Assembly (NCBI RefSeq): GCF_900105025.1
Contig: NZ_LT629759.1
Span: forward strand, 186,001-250,000
From: Parafannyhessea umbonata
GTDB lineage: Bacteria; Actinomycetota; Coriobacteriia; Coriobacteriales; Atopobiaceae
Direction: 5' to 3'
DNA: 64,000 bases
The notes under the pieces were generated by a model that was not told the origin of the DNA, did no database searches, and worked only from the letters and a program-made list of their open reading frames with translations. Positions within the stretch are counted from its first letter, which is position 1. Every line of letters begins with the position of its first letter. Shown one piece after another: positions 14,597 through 22,191 of the stretch. The translations under genes were made by a program, and so were the position numbers.

Positions 14597-15148
14597 GCCA
14601 CGTGTGGCGAGCGCCCATAACATGTGTGGGTCGTATGAAGATGACTGACAGAATAGTGTCCGGAGGAAGCGGGCGGTGCGCGCGCTGCGAAGGCAAATGG
14701 AAGAGAGCTGTCGCACGTTAAGCGTGCGGAACTTCTTTAGGAGCTGCGGCAGAGGAAGAAATGCGCGCCCTATTTCTGAAAGAATATACAGGTAGCTGAA
14801 ATACACTCAGATATGGGATGGAAACAGGGATGTATATGCACGCACTTGGATGAAACAACATGACTTGGGAAGAGAAATCAAGACAAGTGCAAGATAGGCG
14901 AGAACATCGTAACATTCGATTTTTAACCGAAATACGGGAAGGAAACACAAGGTAGTTATTTTGATGTGCCTGCTTCCAGAGGGGCAATCGAGTTGTGATA
15001 CGCGAGTGACAATAATAAAATTTCAAACCTATTAATCGGCTAGACTTTGCATCTCCGGCGGTCATAATTGTCCGTATGCGACGCTGGGAAACGCCCTGCG
15101 CGCGAAGCAGCCTGACGAGCGCGACCCAAATAAGGACGGAGAGACGCG
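14597..15148. other. AT-rich 550-base gap
   Basis: From about 14760 to 15055 the base composition drops to clearly AT-rich, unlike the rest of the window. Frames in it are short or improbable (a 115-residue minus-strand frame has atypical composition). I see no tRNA, repeat or operator. It may be decayed foreign DNA or an untranslated regulatory region ahead of the small gene at 15149. Confidence 0.5.
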
Positions 15149-15316
15149 ATGGCAGAAGACAAGTTTGTACTTCCCCCGTTGGACACGAAGTATCACTGCA
15201 CGAACCCGGACCGCGAGATGACGCTGGGACAGATGCTTGACGGTGTCGATCCCGACATGTGGCCGACGAACGAGGAGATGCTCGAGACGCTCCTGTTCTG
15301 CATGGACGCTGAGTAG
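15149..15316 (+). CDS. Small acidic protein upstream of ybaK
   Basis: A 55-residue frame from ATG 15149 with AAGGACGGAGAG upstream. The start is MAEDKFVLPPLDTKYHC; the rest is acidic and Met-rich (MTLGQMLDGVDPDMWPTNEEM). It ends two bases before the ybaK start, so the two are almost certainly co-translated. I do not recognise the family. The good ribosome-binding site, tight spacing and GC-ending codons argue that it is real. Confidence 0.6.
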   Translation: MAEDKFVLPPLDTKYHCTNPDREMTLGQMLDGVDPDMWPTNEEMLETLLFCMDAE

Positions 15317-15318
15317 CC

Positions 15319-15795
15319 TTGTCGGCGGAATCGACGCGCGCATACCTGGCTCGCTATGGTTTGGACGAGAAGATCATCACGTACGACGTGCTGACGGCGA
15401 CCGTGGAGCAGGCGGCGGAGGCATCTGGCCTGGAGCCCGGACAAATTGGCAAGACGATGGCCTTCGACGTGGGCGGCGATGCGGTGCTTGTGGTGTGCGC
15501 CGGCGACGCGAAGGTGTGGAACTCCGCGTTCAAAAGGCAGTTTCACACGAAGCCGACCTTCATAAAGCCGGAACAGCTCGAGGAGCGCGTGGGGCATCCC
15601 ATGGGCGGCGTATGCCCGTTTGACGTAAAGCCTGAGGTCAAGTGCTACTTAGACGTATCGCTCAAGCGCTACGACTTTGTGCGACCCGCCGCCGGCAGCG
15701 AGAACACAGGCGTCGATACCACGATGGAAGAGCTTGAGCAGGTAAGTCACTCCCTGGGATGGGTGGACGTGTGCAAGGGCTGGCGTGAGGAGTAG
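15319..15795 (+). CDS. ybaK: YbaK/EbsC-family aminoacyl-tRNA deacylase
   Basis: A 158-residue YbaK/ProX-type editing protein. Typical parts are KTMAFDVGGDAVLVVCAGD, the TKPTFIKPEQLEERVGHPMGGVCPF stretch containing the conserved G-x-x-x-G-G-V-x-P substrate loop, and the conserved KCYLDVSLKRYDFV. The catalytic Lys of the family fits FKRQFHTK. Members hydrolyse mischarged Cys-tRNA(Pro) or related species in trans. The TTG start at 15319 lies two bases after the preceding small gene and gives the right N-terminus. The gene is followed by a hairpin. Confidence 0.87.
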   Translation: MSAESTRAYLARYGLDEKIITYDVLTATVEQAAEASGLEPGQIGKTMAFDVGGDAVLVVCAGDAKVWNSAFKRQFHTKPTFIKPEQLEERVGHPMGGVCPFDVKPEVKCYLDVSLKRYDFVRPAAGSENTGVDTTMEELEQVSHSLGWVDVCKGWREE

Positions 15796-15842
15796 GCCCT
15801 AACGCCGCGGTGGCGTGACGCTTTGGCGCCACGGTGGACCCA

Positions 15843-15870
15843 CGCCGAGAAACGAAGGTGTTTCTCGGCG
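15843..15870. terminator. Hairpin between ybaK and the trp leader
   Basis: CGCCGAGAAAC (15843-15853) and GTTTCTCGGCG (15860-15870) form a perfect 11-bp stem. It is enclosed by a second inverted repeat, GGCGCCAC (15825-15832) and GTGGCGCC (15888-15895). There is no T-run, so it may be a terminator or a structured leader element. Confidence 0.5.
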
Positions 15871-15931
15871 GAAATAAGGCGGAAATAGTGGCGCCGTAAT
15901 GTTTGCTGCAACGTCAACAGGAGGAAGACAG

Positions 15932-16024
15932 ATGTCCCTTGCAGCCAACAACATCGTGAGCGCAGGCACCCAGGTGCTCGCTGGCGCATGGTGGTGGACA
16001 AGGACTGATGGACTTCCGGACTAG
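15932..16024 (+). CDS. trpL: Tryptophan leader peptide
   Basis: A 30-codon frame with an excellent AGGAGGAAGACAG ribosome-binding site. It contains three consecutive Trp codons (residues 20-22, 15989-15997), the hallmark of a trp attenuator. It is followed 28 bases later by a terminator hairpin with a T-run and then by trpB. Ribosome stalling at the Trp codons when charged tRNA-Trp is scarce should prevent terminator formation. The peptide itself is expected to have no other function. Confidence 0.88.
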   Translation: MSLAANNIVSAGTQVLAGAWWWTRTDGLPD

Positions 16025-16052
16025 CGACGGCCGCCTAACCATACTCATCAAA

Positions 16053-16082
16053 GGCCCTCGGACTAGCTCCGGGGGTCTTTTT
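16053..16082 (+). terminator. Attenuator terminator of the trpB leader
   Basis: GGCCCTCGGA (16053-16062) pairs with TCCGGGGGTC (16068-16077), including two wobble pairs, and is followed by TTTTT (16078-16082). The nine bases CGGACTAGC occur both at the end of trpL (16017-16025) and inside this hairpin (16059-16067). The upstream copy could act as an antiterminator by pairing CCGGA with TCCGG of the 3' arm. Confidence 0.8.
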
Positions 16083-16173
16083 GTATGCCGAGGCGGCATG
16101 GCACCGCGCGTGCCGCAAGAGACAGGTCACCATTAGACGGGTGCGGGAGCGCCCAGAGGAAAGGACAGCGACC

Positions 16174-17568
16174 ATGGCAGAGACGAAGACCACCGATCCC
16201 TATCGCACGTACCTGCGCGAGGACCAGATTCCGACCGCCTGGTACAACCTGCGCGCGGACATGCCTGAAAAGCCCGAGCCCATGAGGCTCCCCAACGGCA
16301 AGGTCGCCACGGTGGACGACATCGCGCCAGTGTTTGCGCGCGCCCTGTGCGAGCAGGAGCTGGATGATGACACGGCCTACTTCGACATTCCCGAGCCGGT
16401 CATGGAGATGTATCGCGTGTACCGCCCGAGTCCGCTGTGCCGCGCGTACAACCTGGAGCGCGCGCTGGGCACGCCGGCGAAGATCTACTACAAGTTCGAG
16501 GGCAACAACACCTCTGGTTCTCACAAGCTGAACTCCGCGCTGGCGCAGGCGTACTACGCGTACGCCGAGGGCATCACGAACATCACAACCGAGACGGGCG
16601 CCGGCCAATGGGGCACCGCACTTTCCGAGGCGGCGGCGCACTTTGGGCTGAGCCTGGACGTGTACATGGTGAAGTGCTCGTACGAGCAGAAGCCGTTCCG
16701 CCGCAGCGTGATGCAGACGTTTGGCGCCACCATCACGCCGTCGCCCTCCGACACCACCGCGGCCGGCCGCAAGATTCTTGCAGACGACCCCACGTGCACC
16801 GGGTCGTTGGGCACGGCCATCAGCGAGGCGGTGGAGCGCGCGCTCAACGTGCCGGGCAACAAGGGTCGCTACCAGCTGGGCAGCGTGCTGAACCAGGTGC
16901 TGCTGCACCAGTCCATCATCGGTCTGGAGTCGTATGAGGCGCTTGCGGAGTTGGGCGAGTACCCGGACATCGTGATTGGCTGCTGCGGCGGTGGTTCCAA
17001 CTTTGGTGGCCTCATCGCCCCGTTCATGCGCGACAAGCTGAACGGCACCCACCCCGATACGCGCTTCATTGGCGTGGAGCCCGCGAGCTGTCCTTCGCTC
17101 ACGCGCGGCGTGTACGCGTACGACTTTGCGGACACAGGCCAGACCTGCCCGCTCTGCAAGATGTACACGCTGGGAAGCGGCTTCATCCCGAGTCCGGACC
17201 ACGCCGGGGGCCTGCGCTACCACGGCATGAGCCCCGTCGTGTCCAAGCTGAAGCACGACGGCTACATGGAGGCGGTCGCGGTGAAGCAGACGGACGTGTT
17301 CGCTGTGGCGGAGCAGTTCGCGAAGCTCGAGACCATCCTGCCCGCGCCGGAGAGCTCGCACGCCATCCTGCAGGCAATCCGCGAGGCAGAGCGCTGCCGC
17401 GAGACCGGCGAGGCAAAGACCATCCTGTTTGGCCTCACGGGAACCGGCTACTTCGACATGGTGGCTTACGACAAGTACAACAAGGGCGAGCTCGAGGACC
17501 ACATCCCCACGGACGAGGAGCTTCAGGTGGGCTTCGATACCATCCCGCACATTCCCGGCCTGCAGTAG
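16174..17568 (+). CDS. trpB: Tryptophan synthase beta chain, TrpB2-like, without trpA nearby
   Basis: A 464-residue PLP enzyme that condenses indole with serine to give tryptophan. The PLP lysine is K118 in GSHKLNSA; ETGAGQWG and the phosphate loop CCGGGSNFGG are visible. Its length and the N-terminal extension are typical of the TrpB2 class, which often lacks a TrpA partner and salvages free indole. No other trp gene is in the window. The ATG at 16174 has GGAAAGGACAG upstream; the frame is open further up, but that part belongs to the attenuator. Expression should follow tryptophan supply through the leader peptide. Confidence 0.92.
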   Translation: MAETKTTDPYRTYLREDQIPTAWYNLRADMPEKPEPMRLPNGKVATVDDIAPVFARALCEQELDDDTAYFDIPEPVMEMYRVYRPSPLCRAYNLERALGTPAKIYYKFEGNNTSGSHKLNSALAQAYYAYAEGITNITTETGAGQWGTALSEAAAHFGLSLDVYMVKCSYEQKPFRRSVMQTFGATITPSPSDTTAAGRKILADDPTCTGSLGTAISEAVERALNVPGNKGRYQLGSVLNQVLLHQSIIGLESYEALAELGEYPDIVIGCCGGGSNFGGLIAPFMRDKLNGTHPDTRFIGVEPASCPSLTRGVYAYDFADTGQTCPLCKMYTLGSGFIPSPDHAGGLRYHGMSPVVSKLKHDGYMEAVAVKQTDVFAVAEQFAKLETILPAPESSHAILQAIREAERCRETGEAKTILFGLTGTGYFDMVAYDKYNKGELEDHIPTDEELQVGFDTIPHIPGLQ

Positions 17569-17607
17569 GACGCGGCAGTCGGACGGTTACGGCGGCGTAG
17601 GGCAAAG

Positions 17608-17651
17608 AGGCGAGAAGGACGCACGGCCATGGCCACACGTCCTTCTCGCCT
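17608..17651. terminator. Terminator hairpin after trpB
   Basis: AGGCGAGAAGGACG (17608-17621) pairs perfectly with CGTCCTTCTCGCCT (17638-17651). It lies between the convergent trpB and lipoprotein genes and carries the recurrent GGCGAGAAG motif in both arms. Confidence 0.65.
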
Positions 17652-17714
17652 GCGTCGTATTAATCGTGACTTGCGCCTTGTGCGGTGGTGCGGATGCCCA
17701 CCTGCGTGCCGCCG

Positions 17715-18524
17715 CTACGAGAGCGAGGACACGATCTGCGAGAGTGCGTCGTTCGCCTTCTGGCGGGCGGACTCGATGTCCGAGGACGACACGTTCTGGA
17801 AGTCGATGTTGGGCAGGTTATCGGAGTCGATGGTGATGCCGTCGACGGAGAGGCTGCCAAGCAGGTCGTTCGCGGCGTCCTGGGCGTCCTTCACCTTGGA
17901 CTTGTCCACCTTTACGTCGTCCGGGACGACGGTCTTGTCCAGCACCTTGCCGTCCTTGCCGACCAGCGTGACGGTGCACTTGACGTCCTTGCCCGTGACC
18001 TGCTGGTAGGCGCAGACGGGCAGGCCGACGGCGATGGCGTCGTACATGTCCGCCATCTTGAGCTTGTCCGTGCCGAGCGTGATCGTGACCTTCGAGAAGT
18101 CCTTGTTGTGCTCCACCTTTGTGACGTTGGGGAAGGCATCGGAGTTTGCCATGGCGTCGAGCGCTGCCTTCACGCTCTTGCGCAGCTTGGACGAGAAGGA
18201 CTTGTACTGCTCCTTGGTCATGGTGACCGTCCAGCTGCCGTTCTTGTTCTTGACGGCCTTCGTGCCGATGGTCTTCTCGAGCAGCTTCTTGATCTGCTTC
18301 GTGGACTTGCCCGCGTACTCGCTTCCCTGGAAGTAGTAGCTGGGGATGGTGACCTTCATGGTGTCGGAGGATTCGTCCTTCTGGCTCTTCTTTGCGGAGC
18401 TGACCTCCGTGGCGTCGACCGCCTTGCCGTTGACCGTGCCGCAGGCGACAAGGCCGAGCCCCATGGTGAGCGCGCATGCGACCGCAAGGCCCTTGCGCGC
18501 GATGCTGTGAGTGCGCTTGAGCAT
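17715..18524 (-). CDS. Secreted lipoprotein of unknown function
   Basis: A 269-residue protein with a signal peptide (RKGLAVACALTMGLGLVAC) ending in a lipobox, so it is anchored to the outer face of the membrane. The mature part is Lys- and Ser-rich, with a repeated beta-strand character (SWTVTMTKEQYKSF, KVTITLGTDKLKMADMYDA) and no enzymatic motif. Similar proteins in Coriobacteriia are annotated as hypothetical lipoproteins; I cannot assign a ligand. The ATG at 18524 is preceded by GGGAGGATGAC. It is a single-gene unit facing the trpB terminator. Confidence 0.75.
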   Translation of the reverse strand: MLKRTHSIARKGLAVACALTMGLGLVACGTVNGKAVDATEVSSAKKSQKDESSDTMKVTIPSYYFQGSEYAGKSTKQIKKLLEKTIGTKAVKNKNGSWTVTMTKEQYKSFSSKLRKSVKAALDAMANSDAFPNVTKVEHNKDFSKVTITLGTDKLKMADMYDAIAVGLPVCAYQQVTGKDVKCTVTLVGKDGKVLDKTVVPDDVKVDKSKVKDAQDAANDLLGSLSVDGITIDSDNLPNIDFQNVSSSDIESARQKANDALSQIVSSLS

Positions 18525-18649
18525 GTCATCCTCCCGATGTGCCTATGACGTGCTGATGCCGAATGCCCACATTCTACCCATTTGGGGCGGGTTGTGGCCG
18601 ATATGCCCGCGATGGTGACAAACGTCACGGGTGGATGAACGAAACGTGA

Positions 18650-18681
18650 ACGGCCCGCCGCGTGTTGTCGCGACGGGCCGT
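18650..18681. terminator. Hairpin downstream of the lipase gene
   Basis: ACGGCCCG (18650-18657) and CGGGCCGT (18674-18681) flank a GC-rich loop that can extend the stem. It sits just past the stop of the minus-strand lipase. A small GTGAC-N4-GTCAC inverted repeat at 18615-18628 lies between it and the lipoprotein gene and could be an operator. Confidence 0.5.
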
Positions 18682-18732
18682 GGAAGGCGTTGTGCATGGG
18701 GAAGTTGCGTATGGGGACGTTGTGCGCGCCGG

Positions 18733-19542
18733 TTAGATGCGATGCTCCATCCAGGCGATGTAGTCCGCGATGACCTCGTCGCGGCACCACTCGTTTACGA
18801 CCTCGTGGTAGCAGTTGCCGTAGATCTTCATCTGCTTGTCCGTGCTCGCGACGGCGGCAAACAGGTCGTAGGTGTCCTCGTAGGAGATGAGGCCGTCCTT
18901 CTCGCCGTGCGTGAGCAGCACGGGATACGCGAACTTGCGCTTGTTGTCCGCAAACCACGCAAGGCCGTCCTTCAGGGCATATACCAGGCCAATCGCGAAC
19001 GTCTTGCGGTTGAGGGGATCCCTTGCGTACCAGTCGCGAACCTCGTCGACGCTGCAGACGCCGCTGCCGAGCTCGTTGGGGAGCTGCGTGTGCGGGTCGA
19101 CGCCCGTGGGCGTGCTGGCAAACATGCCCGCCTTGTCCTCCGTGAGGCCGCCGTTACAGATGATGCCGCGGAGGTTCTTGTTGGGATACTTCACTCCGTA
19201 GAGCGCGACGCAGTAGCCACCCATGCTGTGGCCGAAGAGGAACACGGGACGATCGGGGTTCTCGGCGATGGCGCGGTCGACCACGACGTTGGTGTCGTCC
19301 AGAATCTCATCCCAGCGGGAGTAGTATGCGCATTCGCCCTCGCTCTTGCCGTGGCCGCGGTGGTCGAAGCGATACGTGCCGATGCCGGCCTCGTGCAGCT
19401 TCTGGGCCATGTAGTCGTAGCGGCCCTGGTGCTCGCACAGGCCGTGCACTATGACGCATACGGCCCTGTCGTCTGCGGTGACCTCTGGGTTGTAGAAGAG
19501 CCGCGTGCCGTCGAACGAGGTGATGAACTGGTCGTCTGCCAT
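18733..19542 (-). CDS. Alpha/beta hydrolase, monoacylglycerol lipase-like
   Basis: A 269-residue serine hydrolase. The nucleophile elbow is GHSMGG with Ser106, the oxyanion strand is VIVHGLCEHQGRY, and RFDHRGHGKSEG is the loop characteristic of the monoglyceride lipase/lysophospholipase group (PldB-like). The acid and base are in LLTHGEKDGLIS and GNCYHEVVNE. It lacks a signal peptide and should act on monoacylglycerols or lysophospholipids in the cytoplasm. The ATG at 19542 has AAGGAGG upstream. A long GC hairpin sits in its leader (19572-19635). Confidence 0.88.
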   Translation of the reverse strand: MADDQFITSFDGTRLFYNPEVTADDRAVCVIVHGLCEHQGRYDYMAQKLHEAGIGTYRFDHRGHGKSEGECAYYSRWDEILDDTNVVVDRAIAENPDRPVFLFGHSMGGYCVALYGVKYPNKNLRGIICNGGLTEDKAGMFASTPTGVDPHTQLPNELGSGVCSVDEVRDWYARDPLNRKTFAIGLVYALKDGLAWFADNKRKFAYPVLLTHGEKDGLISYEDTYDLFAAVASTDKQMKIYGNCYHEVVNEWCRDEVIADYIAWMEHRI

Positions 19543-19571
19543 GGGTGGCCTCCTTGTGGTCGCGTGCGTGG

Positions 19572-19635
19572 CTCGCGGGCGGAAGCGTCGTGCGCGCTGG
19601 GCGTCGGTGGCGCACACGGCGACGCCGCCCGCGAG
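19572..19635 (-). other. Long-range hairpin in the lipase leader
   Basis: CTCGCGGGCGG (19572-19582) and CCGCCCGCGAG (19625-19635) form a perfect 11-bp stem 30 bases upstream of the lipase start on the minus strand. The enclosed bases are also GC-rich with possible inner stems. There is no T-run. It may be a leader-RNA structure. Confidence 0.35.
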
Positions 19636-19768
19636 ACCGTTGCATGTTTGATTGTAGGCCGGTCGTGTGGGGTGTCGTGGCCTTCTGGGGAGACGGTCGC
19701 GGGCGCGCCGTGGGCGGAGGCGCGGGGCTGTCGCGCTGCCGCGGGAGTGGGATGCGCGTGCGGCGACG

Positions 19769-19788
19769 TCGCACTTCTAGAAGTGCGA
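19769..19788. promoter_or_regulatory. 20-bp perfect palindrome, candidate operator of the amylase gene
   Basis: The sequence TCGCACTTCTAGAAGTGCGA is a perfect palindrome 57 bases upstream of the amylase start. Size and symmetry suit a dimeric repressor or activator. No regulator gene is adjacent. Confidence 0.55.
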
Positions 19789-19845
19789 TATGTGGGGACA
19801 CCCGACGCGAGCGACTGGGTACGAATTACGAGGGAGGCGGAACTG

Positions 19846-21468
19846 ATGGACAACGGAACCATGCTGCAGGGGTTCAGCTGGTACCTTCCGGCTGACGGCG
19901 CGCACTGGAGGCGCCTTGCGAAGAGCGCGCAGCGCCTTGCGGACGAGGGGGTCACGGCGGTGTGGCTGCCGCCCGCGTACAAGGGCCAGGCTGGCGGGTT
20001 TGACGTGGGCTACGGCGTGTACGACACGTACGACCTGGGAGAATTTGACCAGAAGGGCACCGTCGCCACCAAGTACGGCACGAAGGACGAGTACCTTGCG
20101 TGCATTCGGGCGCTGCAGGCCGCGGGCGTACAGGCGCTGGGAGACGTGGTGCTGAACCAGCGCATGGGCGCGGATGCGACGGAGGACGTGGTTGCGCGCG
20201 AGGTTGCCGCCAACGACCGCAACCGCGTGGTTGCGGGCCCACACAAGATTCGCGCGTGGACCAGGTTCTGCTTCCCGGGCAGGCGCGGGAAGTACTCCGC
20301 GTTCACGTGGGACTGGCGCTGCTTTCACGGCGTGGACTGGGACGACGCCACACGGCGCGGCGGGATCTACCTGTTTGACGGCAAGAGCTGGGACAACGAG
20401 GTGGATCACGACGACAACGGCAACTACGACTACCTGATGGGCTGCGACGTGGACCTTTCGTACCCGCCCGTGTACGACGAGCTCGTGCGCTGGGGCAAGT
20501 GGTACCTGGACACGACGGGGCTCGATGGGTTCCGCTTCGACGCGCTCAAGCACATGGGTCGCGAGTTCTACCAGCGCTGGCTTCCCGAGATGCGCGACTA
20601 CACCGGGCGCGAGCTCTTCTCGGTGGGGGAATACTGGACGCCGCGCGTGGACGAGCTGGTCTCGTACATAAACGACATGCCGACGATGAGCCTGTTCGAC
20701 GTGCCGCTTCACTATCACTTCTATAGCGCGTCGTGCTCGAACGGGGACTTCGACCTGTCGAAGCTGTTCGATCGCACGCTGAGCACGTGGAACCCCGTGC
20801 GCGCGGTCACGTTTGTGGAGAACCACGACACGCAGCCTGGGCAGGCGCTGCAGTCGCTCGTGCTGCCGTGGTTCAAGCCGAGCGCGTACGCGTGCATCCT
20901 GCTTCGCGAGGCCGGCTACCCATGCGTGTTCTACGGCGACCTGTACGGCATGCCAAACGACGGCAACATCCCCGCGGTGGTGGAGCTACCACTTTTGATG
21001 GAGATCAGGCGGCGCTTCGCGTACGGTCGCCAGCGCGACTGGCTGGACGACGCGGACACCATCGGTTGGACGCGCGAGGGCGAGCGCGGGCGCGAGGGCT
21101 CCGGCGTGGCCGTGGTGCTGACGGACCGCGCCGGCGGCGCGAAGCGCATGCTGGTGGGCGAGGGGCACGCCGGCGAGCTGTGGCACTGCGTGATAGGGGA
21201 GGAGAAGGACGTTCGCATTGGGCCGGACGGCTGGGCGGAGTTTGGCTGCGGCGGCGGGCGGCTGTCCGTGTACCTGAGCGACGCGGCCGCCGGCGTGCTT
21301 GAGCATGACTGGGTGAACGCCATCCACACACCGGACGCGGACCCGTACACGGACGACGACCCCGTGCGCGCGGAGACCGAGGAGGCCGTGCGCGAGCATC
21401 CGGAACTCGAGGGCGAGGTGCGGCGACTTGCACGGGAAGGCCTCGACGGCGAGGGCGTCGCGGGCTAG
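19846..21468 (+). CDS. Cytoplasmic alpha-amylase, GH13 (subfamily 5-like)
   Basis: A 540-residue glycoside hydrolase without signal peptide, so it acts on intracellular or imported glucans. The catalytic regions are complete: DVVLNQ (region I, 100-105), GFRFDALKH with nucleophile D232, VGEYW with acid/base E262, and FVENHDTQPGQ with D328. In region I the usual His after Asn is Gln105. The C-terminal 40 residues are an acidic extension after the small beta domain. The frame is open far upstream, but ATG 19846 follows GAGGGAGG and gives the normal MDNGTMLQGFSWYLP start. A palindromic operator lies upstream. Confidence 0.92.
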   Translation: MDNGTMLQGFSWYLPADGAHWRRLAKSAQRLADEGVTAVWLPPAYKGQAGGFDVGYGVYDTYDLGEFDQKGTVATKYGTKDEYLACIRALQAAGVQALGDVVLNQRMGADATEDVVAREVAANDRNRVVAGPHKIRAWTRFCFPGRRGKYSAFTWDWRCFHGVDWDDATRRGGIYLFDGKSWDNEVDHDDNGNYDYLMGCDVDLSYPPVYDELVRWGKWYLDTTGLDGFRFDALKHMGREFYQRWLPEMRDYTGRELFSVGEYWTPRVDELVSYINDMPTMSLFDVPLHYHFYSASCSNGDFDLSKLFDRTLSTWNPVRAVTFVENHDTQPGQALQSLVLPWFKPSAYACILLREAGYPCVFYGDLYGMPNDGNIPAVVELPLLMEIRRRFAYGRQRDWLDDADTIGWTREGERGREGSGVAVVLTDRAGGAKRMLVGEGHAGELWHCVIGEEKDVRIGPDGWAEFGCGGGRLSVYLSDAAAGVLEHDWVNAIHTPDADPYTDDDPVRAETEEAVREHPELEGEVRRLAREGLDGEGVAG

Positions 21469-21543
21469 CGTGCGGCCGGCGCCGGCCCGTGCCGGCATTG
21501 CCGTCAAGCTCGCTGGCGCTGCCGGTATCTGGGCGAGAAGGGC

Positions 21544-22191
21544 CTAGAGTCCCTGCAGCGCCAGCCACGCGTCCGCAACGATCTGCGCGTGGTCGAAGGC
21601 AAGGCCGTCGCCCCTGACGTCCTGCGCGCGCAGGCGGTGCGTGATGGGCTGCTCGCGCGCCGTGAACTCGCTCGTGAGCGTCGTGCCCTCGTGCGCGAGC
21701 GCAAGCGTCACAGAGTCGCCGTCGCTCACGGGTCCCACGAGCGTCGCGGCAACGTCAAACCACGCGGCGCGAGCGGCGTCGTCTGCGGCAACGGGAATGG
21801 AGCCCGCATCGTCCAGCGCGACGAACGCGTACGAGATGGTCCAGCCGCGCGGGTCGCGGCCGGGGGTGCTGTACAGGCCTATGGGCTCGAGCTTCAGGCC
21901 GGACACGCAGGTCTCCTCCTCGAGCTCGCGCGCCGCGCAGGCGTCTGCGGTCTCGTCCGGGTTGCAGAAGCCGCCGGGCGTGGCCCAGCGTCCCAGGTAG
22001 GGGTGGCCGCCGCGCTGCACCAGCAGCAGCTGCAGACCACCGTCATGCCGACGGAACACGCAGATGTCTGCCGTGAGCGAGGGTTGGGGATACTTCTTCG
22101 GCGTGTAGCTTGCAAGGAACTCGGCCTCGGTCAGGCCGTTTTTGTCCCGCGGCTCCGTACCCTGCGCGGCGTTGGCTGCATCGTTAGGCAT
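21544..22191 (-). CDS. NUDIX hydrolase
   Basis: A 215-residue pyrophosphohydrolase. The Nudix box runs from G74 to V96 (GGFCNP, DETADACAAREL, EEET), with all metal-binding Glu residues. The N-terminal TEAEFLASYTPKKYPQPSLTADICVF matches a group acting on ADP-ribose-like or nucleotide-sugar substrates; the exact substrate is unknown. The ATG at 22191 overlaps the end of the upstream TPR gene by eight bases, so the two are one transcript. The C-terminal ITHRLRAQDVRGDGLAFDHA stretch resembles the helical end of this group. Confidence 0.87.
   Translation of the reverse strand: MPNDAANAAQGTEPRDKNGLTEAEFLASYTPKKYPQPSLTADICVFRRHDGGLQLLLVQRGGHPYLGRWATPGGFCNPDETADACAARELEEETCVSGLKLEPIGLYSTPGRDPRGWTISYAFVALDDAGSIPVAADDAARAAWFDVAATLVGPVSDGDSVTLALAHEGTTLTSEFTAREQPITHRLRAQDVRGDGLAFDHAQIVADAWLALQGL

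Noticed and set aside
14718-15065. 115-residue minus-strand frame
   Set aside because: Its composition is unlike any other gene here, the start has no ribosome-binding site, and it lies in the AT-rich gap.
18631-19845. N-terminal extension of the amylase
   Set aside because: It lies opposite the lipase gene and has no homology to GH13; ATG 19846 is the natural start.
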